Source: Pseudonocardia autotrophica
GTDB taxonomy: Bacteria > Actinomycetota > Actinomycetes > Mycobacteriales > Pseudonocardiaceae
Direction: 5' to 3'
DNA length: 64,000 nucleotides
NCBI RefSeq assembly: GCF_000717175.1
Contig: NZ_JNYD01000003.1
Span: 558,001 to 622,000, forward strand
Shown: piece after piece, positions 1-7,571 of the stretch
Numbering within the stretch: position 1 is the stretch's first letter
Layout: the number at the start of each line of letters is the position of its first letter
The notes under the pieces: model-generated
Databases searched by the model: none
Seen by the model: the letters and a program-made list of their open reading frames with translations, nothing else
Told to the model about the DNA's origin: nothing
Translations under genes and position numbers: made by a program

Positions 1-2
1 AG

Positions 3-773
3 CGGGACGCACTCGAGTGGCCTGCGGCGCGGTTGGACAACCACCGGCTCGACCCGGCCGAGCACGTCGGTTGCCCGGGGCATGCGGCCTACGTCGGCTA
101 CGGGTTCGGAACCGACCGGAAGGCTGAGGCGATCTTCGTGTGCCGCGATGTCGTCGCCCACGGCCACGTCGAGGCCAGCGCCGCCCCGGCCGGGGTGAAG
201 CGGGCGATGACGGAGGAGGAGAAGGCGGCGCGGCGGGTGGTGATCGAACGCAACCGGGAGTGGAAGTCCGCGACCGTGGTCCGGCGGGAGTGGCTGCGAG
301 CGTTCGCGGCACGCAAGGCGGTGCCTGAGGGCGCGGAGCGGTTCGTCCTGGCGTGTCTGCTGGCCGGTGATCACCAGATCCGCCAGGCCCTGGAGGCGGG
401 GTGGCCGCTGCTGCGCGAGCTGCTCGGCCACGAGCCCGATCCGACGGACCGGTTCCGCGCCGGAGCCGGGCGGGTGGGGCAGCTGCTGGAGATCCTGTCC
501 GCGGCGTCGCCGAAGCGGTCCACCGTGCTGACCGTCGCCGCGGTGTTGTGCGCGTGGGAGGACCGGACCGGCCCCCACACCTGGCGCAACCCGTCCACGG
601 ACACTGCCCGCTACCTGGGGCAGATGCAGTCCTGGGGTTATGAGCTCTCCGACGTCGAGTCGTTGGCGGTGACCGGCCGCGAGCCCGACACCGAGGACGG
701 CTCCGATACCGAGGACACCTCGACCGGGCCGAGGCCACCGGTGCCAGCGGGGTCGGTGGGGTCGGTGGACTGA
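3..773 (+). CDS. ParB-like protein of mobile elements, C-terminal part (5' end outside window)
   Basis: The frame is open to the left edge, so this is the tail of a longer gene; a TTG at 33 is only the first possible internal start. The visible part has a Cys/His signature (CPGH near the start, then CRDVVAHGH about 25 residues later) that I associate with actinobacterial plasmid ParB/RepB-like proteins, where it follows the ParB nuclease domain. A helical middle section and an acidic, Thr/Pro-rich tail (EDGSDTEDTS) follow. The ParB nuclease domain itself is not visible, so the family call rests on this C-terminal signature and on the primase gene just downstream. It would act in segregation or replication control of the element. 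Confidence 0.5.
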   Translation, partial: RDALEWPAARLDNHRLDPAEHVGCPGHAAYVGYGFGTDRKAEAIFVCRDVVAHGHVEASAAPAGVKRAMTEEEKAARRVVIERNREWKSATVVRREWLRAFAARKAVPEGAERFVLACLLAGDHQIRQALEAGWPLLRELLGHEPDPTDRFRAGAGRVGQLLEILSAASPKRSTVLTVAAVLCAWEDRTGPHTWRNPSTDTARYLGQMQSWGYELSDVESLAVTGREPDTEDGSDTEDTSTGPRPPVPAGSVGSVD

Positions 774-894
774 GTCGACGGGGCTGGTGTCGTGCGGCGC
801 CGTGCAGCACAGCGCAGCACGGTGCTGCGCGACATCGCCCCGGAGCCGCTCACCTGTGATAACGACCATCCCCCACAGGCAATGAGGAGGATTG

Positions 895-1767
895 ATGGAT
901 GGCAAGGCGAGGGCGAGGACGCTGCGGGGTGTGGCCGAGCGGGCGGTCGCGGCGGGTTTCCACGTGTTCCCCGTACGGCCCCGGGCGAAGACCCCGGCGA
1001 TCCCGGCGTGGGAGCAGGCCGCGACCCGCGACCCGGCCCAGATCGAGCGGTGGTGGAGGTCGGTCCCGTTCAACGTGGGTCTCGCGGTCGGCCGCTCCGG
1101 AATCGTCGTGATCGACCTCGACCAACCCAAGCCCGACACCACCGACCCCGCCCGCCGGGCGCGGTCGGGGCGTGAAGCGCTGCTGGACCTCGCGGTCGCT
1201 CACGGACAGGTGCTGCCGGTGACGGCGTCGGTCCGCACACCTTCCGGCGGGGAGCACCGCTACTTCCGGATGCCGAACGGGGTCGAGCTGCGCAACAGCC
1301 AGGGCCTGCTCGCGCCGCTGATCGACACCCGCGGCGCGGGAGGCTACGTCCTGGCTGCGGGATCGGTGCTTCCCGCAGGGCGCTACGTCGGCGACGGCGG
1401 CGTGATCGCCGAGCTCCCGGCGTGGCTCGCCACCTTGCTGACACCACCGGTCGTCCACACGGCGGAGCCGCAGTTGCGGTTGAGCCGGACGCGGGCGACT
1501 GCCTACCTCGACGCGATTCTCATCGACGAGACCGCTGCGGTCACTCACGCTGCGGTGGGCACCAGACACACTGCGCGGCTGCGCGCCGCCCGGACCTTGG
1601 GGCGGTTGGTCGCGGGCGGCGAGCTGGACCTCGACGAGGCCCGGTCGGTGCTGTTGCAGGCGGCCCGGACTCATGTCGGGGCGGACACGACGGTGCGGGA
1701 GGTCGAGCGCGACGTCGAGGACGGGCTGGCGTTCGGGGCGCGTCGACCGCGTCGGATCACCCGCTGA
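895..1767 (+). CDS. Bifunctional primase/polymerase (PrimPol) N-terminal domain protein
   Basis: A 290-residue protein consisting almost entirely of an archaeo-eukaryotic primase-type PrimPol domain (PF09250 type). The metal-binding IDLD (D74, D76), the SGGEHRYF motif (H121) and DTRGAGGYVLAAGS (about 144-156) match the nucleotide-binding core. Such proteins synthesise primers, and sometimes DNA, for plasmid or ICE replication. No helicase domain follows, so it probably works with a host or separately encoded helicase. The start is ATG 895, because GAGGAGG at 884-890 is 4 bp upstream of it and only 1 bp from the TTG at 892. It lies 120 bp downstream of the ParB-like gene in the same direction, consistent with a replication/partition module. 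Confidence 0.8.
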   Translation: MDGKARARTLRGVAERAVAAGFHVFPVRPRAKTPAIPAWEQAATRDPAQIERWWRSVPFNVGLAVGRSGIVVIDLDQPKPDTTDPARRARSGREALLDLAVAHGQVLPVTASVRTPSGGEHRYFRMPNGVELRNSQGLLAPLIDTRGAGGYVLAAGSVLPAGRYVGDGGVIAELPAWLATLLTPPVVHTAEPQLRLSRTRATAYLDAILIDETAAVTHAAVGTRHTARLRAARTLGRLVAGGELDLDEARSVLLQAARTHVGADTTVREVERDVEDGLAFGARRPRRITR

Positions 1768-1866
1768 GTAACCGAGACCCGGTAGGCGATGTGGACGACA
1801 TCGCTCACGGTGACGTTCGAATTCGTGGTGCAGCGGTTACCTTCCCCGGTGACGGAAGGAGCCACA

Positions 1867-2469
1867 GTGGCGGATGAGAAGCCTGGGACGGCGGCGCGGT
1901 CGATCCAGGGCGAGCAGCAAGACGACCTGCAGCAGGGCTATGTGCGGGCCTCGGAAGAAGACGTCGACCTCTACGTCGACGGGGTCTCCGACGAGGTCAT
2001 CATGTGCCGGGAACGGGGCAGGCATCTGTTCCCGACGATCCGCCAGGCCGGGATCCACTTCTCCGAGGTCGACGAAGAGGGCCTGTTCATCCGTCGTCTG
2101 ACCTGCACCTGCTGCCGGTTGGCGGTGCGGGTCGAGCGGTGGGAGGGCGCCCGCCGCGGTGGCCGGACCCGGTTCGCCCGGGTCACCTCCGGGCTGGTCT
2201 ACCAAGACGGCCCGAACGGTGAGGCGTACCTGGCGCCGTCGGGACGCGGGCACATGACCCCGCGCCAGATCGGTGACTCCGTCGCTTCGAAGGCGTTGGC
2301 CGGTCAAAGCCTCACCGCACTGCGCAAGGCTGCAAAGGACGCCCAGAAGGCGGCCGAGCAGGCCGCCCAGAAGCCGTCGGCCCGGAAGCCGACCGGGAAC
2401 GCGACTCCGAGGGCCGCAGCGAAGAAGTCGTCGACGACCGCGGCGAAGCGCGGCGCCACGAAGAAGTAG
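1867..2469 (+). CDS. Hypothetical protein with Cys cluster and histone-like Lys/Ala-rich tail
   Basis: A 200-residue protein that I do not recognise as a named family. It starts at GTG 1867 with GGAAGGAG at 1854-1861 just upstream; the longer open frame from 1789 lacks a ribosome site. The middle contains a single Cys (MCRERGRHLF) and a CTCC cluster (LTCTCCRLAV), which could bind metal. The last ~60 residues are strongly basic and low in complexity, with AKK/KPS/KR repeats resembling the C-terminal tails of actinobacterial HU or histone H1-like proteins, so nucleic-acid binding is likely. It sits in the replication region of the element; a DNA-packaging or silencing role is only a guess. Confidence 0.6.
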   Translation: MADEKPGTAARSIQGEQQDDLQQGYVRASEEDVDLYVDGVSDEVIMCRERGRHLFPTIRQAGIHFSEVDEEGLFIRRLTCTCCRLAVRVERWEGARRGGRTRFARVTSGLVYQDGPNGEAYLAPSGRGHMTPRQIGDSVASKALAGQSLTALRKAAKDAQKAAEQAAQKPSARKPTGNATPRAAAKKSSTTAAKRGATKK

Positions 2470-2536
2470 ACGCGCTCCCGGCCACGCATCGATCGGCCCG
2501 CCAACGGTCGTTCCACGGACCGCCAGGTCGGTATGA

Positions 2537-2842
2537 TCAGGGTTCGTCGCCGTCTGGCGCCGGCCGTGCGTCGCCGTTGGCGCCGCGATCCTGGGCCGTG
2601 CTGTCGGCGCTGGGCTGTTGGTGGGCGGCGATGCGGGCGTAGAGGGTGATGTTCTCGGCGAACATGACCTCGAGCAGTCGCATCACCCCCGCTTCGGCGT
2701 GCTCGGCGGCGAATCGGTCGATCACGGCCCGGGCCGTCTGCCGACCCTGGTCCTTGTCGGAGTCGGCGAGAATTGCCCGCACGGCCTCATACATCGAGGC
2801 CCGGATCTCACGCTCGCTCGGGGACTGCGGCTCGTCCTCCAC
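2537..2842 (-). CDS. Small hypothetical protein, all-helical
   Basis: A 101-residue acidic protein on the minus strand, convergent with the preceding gene (about 67 bp between stops). The sequence is predicted helical (SEREIRASMYEAVRAILADSDKDQGRQTARAVIDRFAAEHAEAGVM) with a disordered charged C-terminus. No recognised domain, signal peptide or membrane segment. The opposite strand also has an open frame, but its translation is low-complexity and looks like a GC-rich shadow. Amino-acid composition supports this strand; function unknown. Confidence 0.45.
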   Translation of the reverse strand: MEDEPQSPSEREIRASMYEAVRAILADSDKDQGRQTARAVIDRFAAEHAEAGVMRLLEVMFAENITLYARIAAHQQPSADSTAQDRGANGDARPAPDGDEP

Positions 2843-3005
2843 GACGGCTGATCATGCCGGCTCCCGTCCGAGCCGGAGCTTGCTTCAGCGAGGCTCGTCC
2901 GGTGTGGTCGGCCGGGTCGAGGCGTCGCCGGGGTGATGAGGGCGTCGGACTCTGCACCCGGGCCGGGGCTTTCGGTCGATGCCCCGGTCGCCCGCGCCGA
3001 CGCGG

Positions 3006-3060
3006 GTGAGATCACCGCGGCGGCGAGCGCGGGTGGGCGGCGGCGGGGTAGTGATCTCAC
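3006..3060. promoter_or_regulatory. Paired GTGA-N2-TCAC palindromes upstream of the DUF932 gene
   Basis: Two 10-bp sites, GTGAGATCAC (3006-3015) and GTGATCTCAC (3051-3060), are perfect reverse complements of each other, and each is itself a GTGA-N2-TCAC palindrome. They lie 45 bp apart (start to start) in the 367-bp gap 2843-3209, which holds no convincing gene. A second pair, TGATGAGG near 2934 and CCTCATCA near 3121, flanks them. They could be a two-site operator or the arms of an RNA hairpin. Sequence observation only. Confidence 0.4.
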
Positions 3061-3209
3061 GCCGGTCGGGCGAGCCCGAGGCCCCGCCCACGCCCCGGAC
3101 CCGGGTGCGGGCGAGCCACGCCTCATCACCTCGGTGGGGCCGCCCCGGGGCCCCGGCTCCCCCCGCCGGGATCTCCCCGGGGCGTCCTGCGGCTCCACAG
3201 GAGCACACC

Positions 3210-4394
3210 ATGACCGTCCGTCAGCCCCACCAGCCTAATGCCGCGAGCAGCGGCCTGTTGACCCGCCGTAACGCCCGCCTCGACGAGATCGTCGAGGTCC
3301 TGCGCGCGCAGCAGGACGTGAAGCTCGACCTTGTCGCCCCGGCCCGCGATCTACGTAGTGTCGGCGCGGACCTGCACGTCGTCGGCGCAGACACGGTGTT
3401 GTCGGTCGACGGGGTCACCCGCGCCTATGCCATCCTCACCGCGACCCATGCCGCTGATGGTGATCTCGCGGCGAAGCTCGACATCCCGGCCGCCTACCTT
3501 CGCCGGCTGCGGGTGCAGCGGCCGGAGTTGTTCGACGCCAACGTCAACGGCTGGCTGCAGCATCGCCCCGACCGCAGGTTCTTGGTCCGCGGCCTGCACG
3601 AGGCCGGGTCCGGGCGCACGGGGGTGCTGCGGGCGGTGCTGTCGGACTCCTACCGCATCGTGGACAACCTCGACGTCCTGATGACCGCACTGTCCGGGAT
3701 CCGCGCCGCCGGCGCAGCGGTCGACATCACCTCCGCGGACCTGACAGAGACCCACATGCACGTCAAGGTCCGGTCAACCGAGATCGCCGAACACGCCCCC
3801 GCGCTGCTGCGCGACTACCGGTCCCCCTTCACCGGGGCCCGCGGCAGCGACAACCCGCTCGTGTGGGCGGGGTTCGTGCTGTCCAACTCCGAGACCGGTT
3901 CGGGAGCGTTCACCATCGCCCCGCAGCTGACCGTGCAGATCTGCAACAACGGCATGACCCTGACCAAGCACGTGCTCAAGGAGGTTCACCTCGGCGGCAA
4001 GCTGCCCGCCGGGCAGGTCCGCTAGGGCGCCGACACGCACGCAGCCGCGCTGGATCTGGAGCTGAAAAAGGCCCGCGACGCGGTCGCGACGTTCCTGGAT
4101 CGCGACTTCGTCACCGCGCAGCTGGCCGAGATCACCGCCGACGCCGCAGTCCCGGTCGCCCGGCCCGCGGAGACCATCGAGCACGTCGCCCGCAAGCTCG
4201 CCTTCAACTCCGAGGCGCAGGAGCTGATCCTCAACCACTTCCTGCTCGGCGGGGACCCGACCTCCGGTGGGGCCCTGCACGCGGTCACCTCCGCCGCCCA
4301 ACTCACCCCCGACACCGACGCCGCCCACGAGATGGAACGCCACGCCCTACGCGCGATGACCCTCGCCGCACACCACGCCACCCACACCGGCTGA
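3210..4394 (+). pseudogene. DUF932-family protein, interrupted by an in-frame TAG at 4023
   Basis: The frame starts at ATG 3210 after CAGGAG and encodes a DUF932-type protein of about 394 residues. Such proteins are common in plasmids, ICEs and phages and are of unknown biochemical function. Codon 272 is TAG (4023-4025). Translation then continues without another stop for 122 codons (GADTHAAALDLELKKARDAVATFLDRDF... to TGA 4392-4394), with the same codon bias and family-like content. I recall a Trp at or near this position in relatives, so TGG to TAG is the simplest explanation. The first 271 residues may still be made. Suppression or a sequencing error are alternatives. Confidence 0.75.
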
Positions 4395-4477
4395 CCCGAC
4401 CTGGCTGGGGCGGTACCCGCGCAGGGCGTCGCCCCACCCCGCGGGCCGTGAACGAGGGCGCTGGCCGCTGCCGGAGT

Positions 4478-4799
4478 GGGTGGTGTGCAGGTCCTCGATG
4501 GTGGCGTGGGGTCGTGTCCTCCGGTGACCGGCACTGGTGGATCGCCCGGAGGTCAGCAGAACAGGGCCGGGGCGAGCGAGAGATGAACCCGGCCGATCCA
4601 TCCCGGTGAGACCACCGCGCCGGTCCCCATCGTCGGCCGGCGGTGGCAGGGGAGTGGCCTCACCGGGATGAACCAGCCGGAACCCCCTCCCGGCCCTTCG
4701 GGCCCCCGACCCCGTCCTGCTGAGGCGGTGCCGCGCCCCACCCGCACCGATCACCGGAGGACACGATGGCTTTCACCGCCGAGGACCTGCACACCACCC
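4478..4799. repeat. Imperfect ~320-bp inverted duplication spanning the 60-codon gene's leader
   Basis: The leader and first codons of the gene at 4766 occur again in reverse orientation. Plus bases 4751-4799 (ribosome site, start codon and the codons for AEDLHTT) match the reverse complement of 4478-4527 with few differences, including a perfect 16-bp core TCACCGGAGGACACGA (4751-4766). Further in, ATCCCGGTGAG (4600-4610) pairs perfectly with CTCACCGGGAT (4659-4669), and the stretch near CAGCAGAACAGGG pairs imperfectly with CCGTCCTGCTGAG. The reversed copy has lost the ATG and carries a 1-bp indel, so it is a decayed head-to-head copy. This accounts for the gap 4395-4765, which otherwise holds no gene. 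Confidence 0.7.
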
Positions 4800-4948
4800 G
4801 CCAGGACCACTACTTCTTCGCCGCCATGACCCCCGCGGAGTTCGACCGCTACGTCGAGCGCACCGAGGACATCCTCGCCGGCCTGGGCCCAGAGGCCACC
4901 CTCGCCCAGGTCTGGCAGGCCCCGATCGAGCTGAACCCGCCCTTCTGA
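4766..4948 (+). CDS. Small hypothetical protein (60 residues)
   Basis: A compact acidic protein, MAFTAEDLHTTRQDHYFF... ending IELNPPF, with a good ribosome site (CCGGAGG at 4754-4760, 5 bp before ATG). It is only 45 bp upstream of the next gene in the same direction, so the two are probably co-transcribed. The sequence suggests two or three helices and no membrane segment. I do not recognise the family. That its 5' end was duplicated (inverted decayed copy at 4478-4527) argues it is a real gene. Confidence 0.65.
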   Translation: MAFTAEDLHTTRQDHYFFAAMTPAEFDRYVERTEDILAGLGPEATLAQVWQAPIELNPPF

Positions 4949-4993
4949 GTCCCGCAGGCATCGCACCCCCTGCCGAGGCTGAGGAGGCCTGCC

Positions 4994-5503
4994 ATGAGCA
5001 CTGCACTTGACCAGCACGAGGAGCACACCCAAGATCTGCTCCGGCGCGCTCTCGGGCTACCGGTGCGCCGCCCCTACATCTGGGACGGCCAGGATCTGCA
5101 CGCGCCCTGCGTCACCTGCGGGCACCAGTCCCTGCCCGAGCACACCCGCCCGATCCCGCAAGGCACTCCGGTTGTCGACTTTGTGCCCGATCTGGCTGCC
5201 TTGCGCACGGCTGCGGTCACCACGGCGATGGTGGTCGAGGTCATCGACCGCCGGCGGCCGCGTCGTCACATCCGGGATCAAGTCACACCCGAGGTCCTGC
5301 GCTACATCGAGGCGCTACCGACCGACGGGCACGGCATGCGCGGCGGTGCGCGGCTCCTGCGCCTGCACGCTCGACAGCCTCACCGCGGCGCTGTGGAAGT
5401 CGCCGCCACCATCCGCCTCGCGGGACGTCTGCGTGCGGTTGCCGCGTCCTTCGGCCGCAGCTGGGACGGCCAGTGGCAGTGCGAGTCCGCACGGGTGCTG
5501 TAA
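4994..5503 (+). CDS. Rv3235-family (DUF6459-like) protein
   Basis: A 169-residue protein whose second half matches the Rv3235-type domain: VVEVIDRRRPRRHIRDQVTPEVLRYI, then ARQPHRGAVEVAATIRLAGRLRAVAASF and a closing DGQWQCESARVL (residues ~80-169). A CxxC pair lies near residue 40 (PCVTCGH). The start is ATG 4994 with GAGGAGG at 4981-4987. Chromosomal relatives normally sit near secA in actinobacteria and have no settled function. A copy inside a mobile element is unusual and may interact with, or mimic, the host protein. Confidence 0.7.
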   Translation: MSTALDQHEEHTQDLLRRALGLPVRRPYIWDGQDLHAPCVTCGHQSLPEHTRPIPQGTPVVDFVPDLAALRTAAVTTAMVVEVIDRRRPRRHIRDQVTPEVLRYIEALPTDGHGMRGGARLLRLHARQPHRGAVEVAATIRLAGRLRAVAASFGRSWDGQWQCESARVL

Positions 5504-5903
5504 GCGATGGCGGGTCGAGGCCATAGACCTCGACCCGCCACTGGCCCGTACGTGTGGGGCTGACTCAGCCGAAGATGTGACGCTTCGTGACGAGCCTGCG
5601 AGGCGATATGCGCCGCCGCCGCCGACCTCGGAGGACCGAGGCCTCGGCGGCCGGGAACGAAACGGTAAACAGGGCGGCCTGAGACAGGACGAGACGCATG
5701 GGAGCGTCCGCGGCTTCCGAGAATCCGTCTGCAGGCCAGACAGAAACGGCGGATTATGTCCGGCTGCCGTATGGATATGTGAGTCGGAGGACTGCCCGGC
5801 AAGGGAGTGGGGTGACCGGCCGGTCTGCAGGGATCAGGGCCCGACTTCGTGGTTGTGCTTTAGACCTCGCTGTCCGGCTGAGCTGCTGTATCCGGCTTGC
5901 GGC
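5504..5903. other. Gene-free stretch of changing composition
   Basis: I see no supported gene here. Open frames on both strands have low-complexity or Cys/Arg-rich translations and no ribosome sites. The base composition falls from the GC-rich level on the left to the AT-richer level of the cassette on the right, so this is probably the seam where cargo was inserted. No clear repeat or terminator marks the joint. Confidence 0.4.
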
Positions 5904-6788
5904 TTACTCTGCGACCGCGCGCTCGTCAGGCGGCTGCTCCAGGTTCTGCTGGCGCTTCTTTTGTTCGGACTTGAGACGGTGAATCTCCTCTACGAATTCT
6001 GCGAGCGCCAACTCCTCGTTATCGCCGAATTGCTTATAGCGCCCGACTCCGACCTCAACGGCTTCCCATTCGTTTTCAATGGCATCTGCCGTCTGCTGAA
6101 GATAGAAGCTTCGCTCCTTGTACTTGAAATACCCGGTGAATCCGCTCGATATGCCCACTGCGAACGTTAGTCCTAGTGTTACCCAACGCAGAAATGGGTA
6201 CTCGCCGATGATGCCAGCAATGCCTGTAGCAGCCAGAGAGCCGATGATGAGGATACCTTGTAGGAAGTTGCTGACGTTGCGATATCGCCCACCGTCTGCT
6301 CTAAGGCGATCTATGTCTGCAAAAGCGTCCTCTTTGTACGCGACTCTCCGCACTTTGAAGGGGGTATCGAAGCTTGCTATTAAATGCTTTCGGTCGTCAC
6401 GCAGGCGTGCCAAGTCGAGCTCGATGTCGCCCTCGAGCTTGTATTCGCGGTCTTGCCAGATTGATCCCCCAGTAGGAAATCCGGGGTGCGATTTCAGGAA
6501 GTATGAGGCGACGCAGAATGAGACGGCCAGGGGGATGGCGGGAATGTATACTGCCCACAAGACTGGGCGCGGGATCCACTCCACCCACCAGGCTGCATAG
6601 AGGATGAGTCCAAGCAAGGGGCCTAGTGCTAACGATAAATTCGATCGACGGCTTCGCTTCCTTGCTACATTTAATGCGTGTTCATTCTCGCGAATTTGAT
6701 GACTAAGGAAGCGAAGATCATACCCATGGCTTTCCTGATCCGCTTGAGTCACAGAGAACTCCAAATATAGGGCAGTTAGAATTGACAA
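5904..6788 (-). CDS. SLATT/DUF4231-like four-helix membrane protein
   Basis: A 294-residue protein with four membrane segments in two pairs (about 52-69, 77-98, 174-195, 199-216), separated by a charged cytosolic region. After the last segment comes YFKYKERSFYLQQTADAIENEWEAVEVGVGRYK (220-251), the typical SLATT/DUF4231 C-terminal signature. SLATT proteins are membrane effectors often tied to nucleotide-signal defence systems and thought to form pores. The only start available is TTG 6788, without a clear ribosome site. The preceding gene ends 21 bp upstream in the same frame, so translational coupling, or a single gene split by TAA at 6807-6809, is possible. Codon use is AT-richer than the rest of the window, indicating transfer. 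Confidence 0.7.
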   Translation of the reverse strand: MSILTALYLEFSVTQADQESHGYDLRFLSHQIRENEHALNVARKRSRRSNLSLALGPLLGLILYAAWWVEWIPRPVLWAVYIPAIPLAVSFCVASYFLKSHPGFPTGGSIWQDREYKLEGDIELDLARLRDDRKHLIASFDTPFKVRRVAYKEDAFADIDRLRADGGRYRNVSNFLQGILIIGSLAATGIAGIIGEYPFLRWVTLGLTFAVGISSGFTGYFKYKERSFYLQQTADAIENEWEAVEVGVGRYKQFGDNEELALAEFVEEIHRLKSEQKKRQQNLEQPPDERAVAE

Positions 6789-6806
6789 GTTCGGGTTATA
6801 GAAGGC

Positions 6807-7307
6807 TTACGCGGTTGGCGGAATCAGCATTAAGACTCTCGCTGCGGGTCGAAATATCACTCCGCCCGAGGAGGCTGCAAGACCGGCGCAATAGTCGGCA
6901 ATACGAATTGCTTGCGTTAATTCGATCTCCGCTGAGTCTACCGAAACGACGCTTGGTTCGAGGTAGGCCTCAGTGACAAGAGCAACGGTTGTATCGAATT
7001 GTGTTGCAGACACTCTCCTGACTGATGTGAGGTTGGTTGCCCGCACGGTCGCGGCAGGATCTCGGTTTATTGATTCGGCATGGCCGAAGGCTTTATCGAC
7101 ATTCGCTATGCTGTGCGCTCCTAGAAGCGATTGGGTCGTGCGGGCTGAAGTCGGTCGGTATTGGTGGTTACGGGCAGAAGCCGGGGGTGTTTGGCTCCTT
7201 GTCAGCCGCGCTACTGTAAATGCGAGCACGAGGATTGCGCTAGCGGCGAGGACCGTGCTAGCCCATATCGAGAACTCAAGTATTGATGCAGATGTAGTTT
7301 CGTCCAT
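6807..7307 (-). CDS. Single-pass membrane protein, partner of the SLATT-like gene
   Basis: A 166-residue protein starting at ATG 7307 with GGTTGAGG upstream. An N-terminal membrane anchor (residues 12-34, FSIWASTVLAASAILVLAFTVAR) is followed by a soluble, presumably cytosolic domain rich in Ser/Thr/Ala that I do not recognise. It precedes the SLATT-like gene, in the same frame with only six codons between its TAA and the next start. Its AT-richer composition matches that gene and differs from the neighbours. The complementary strand has an equally long open frame (6973-7473), but the clean anchor and gene order favour this strand. It may sense or gate the SLATT protein; that is inference. Confidence 0.55.
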   Translation of the reverse strand: MDETTSASILEFSIWASTVLAASAILVLAFTVARLTRSQTPPASARNHQYRPTSARTTQSLLGAHSIANVDKAFGHAESINRDPAATVRATNLTSVRRVSATQFDTTVALVTEAYLEPSVVSVDSAEIELTQAIRIADYCAGLAASSGGVIFRPAARVLMLIPPTA

Positions 7308-7571
7308 TGCCTCAACCTACAAATCGTCGCGAGAGGCCGATGTCTTGGCATTGATGGGGGAGAACGATCACCCGGACGACGAATGCGCTGACGATTTGCA
7401 GTCCAATTTCCCCTGTCAACATGAACAAGGAGAATTGAGGGCTGTCGTGTTGGGTCAGCGATCTGAGTGGTAGTTCATCGCCGCCAATTTACGAAATCCG
7501 GGTGAGTGTGCCGAGTGCCTCGGCTCGCCCAGGGGTGTCGCGCATGGCGGGTGTCAGCCAGAGTGTGGTTC

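Noticed and set aside
2843..3209. N-terminal extension of the DUF932 frame back to 2979
   Set aside because: Residues before ATG 3210 are Arg/Pro-rich, and the ATG has a proper ribosome site (CAGGAG).
5007..6170. Long plus-strand open frame overlapping the Rv3235-type gene
   Set aside because: Cys/Arg-rich translation crossing two composition zones; the overlapping 4994-5503 frame has family motifs.
6973..7473. Plus-strand 166-codon open frame opposite the single-pass membrane gene
   Set aside because: No anchor, no ribosome site and no partner in line; the minus strand has a clear membrane helix and leads into the SLATT-like gene.
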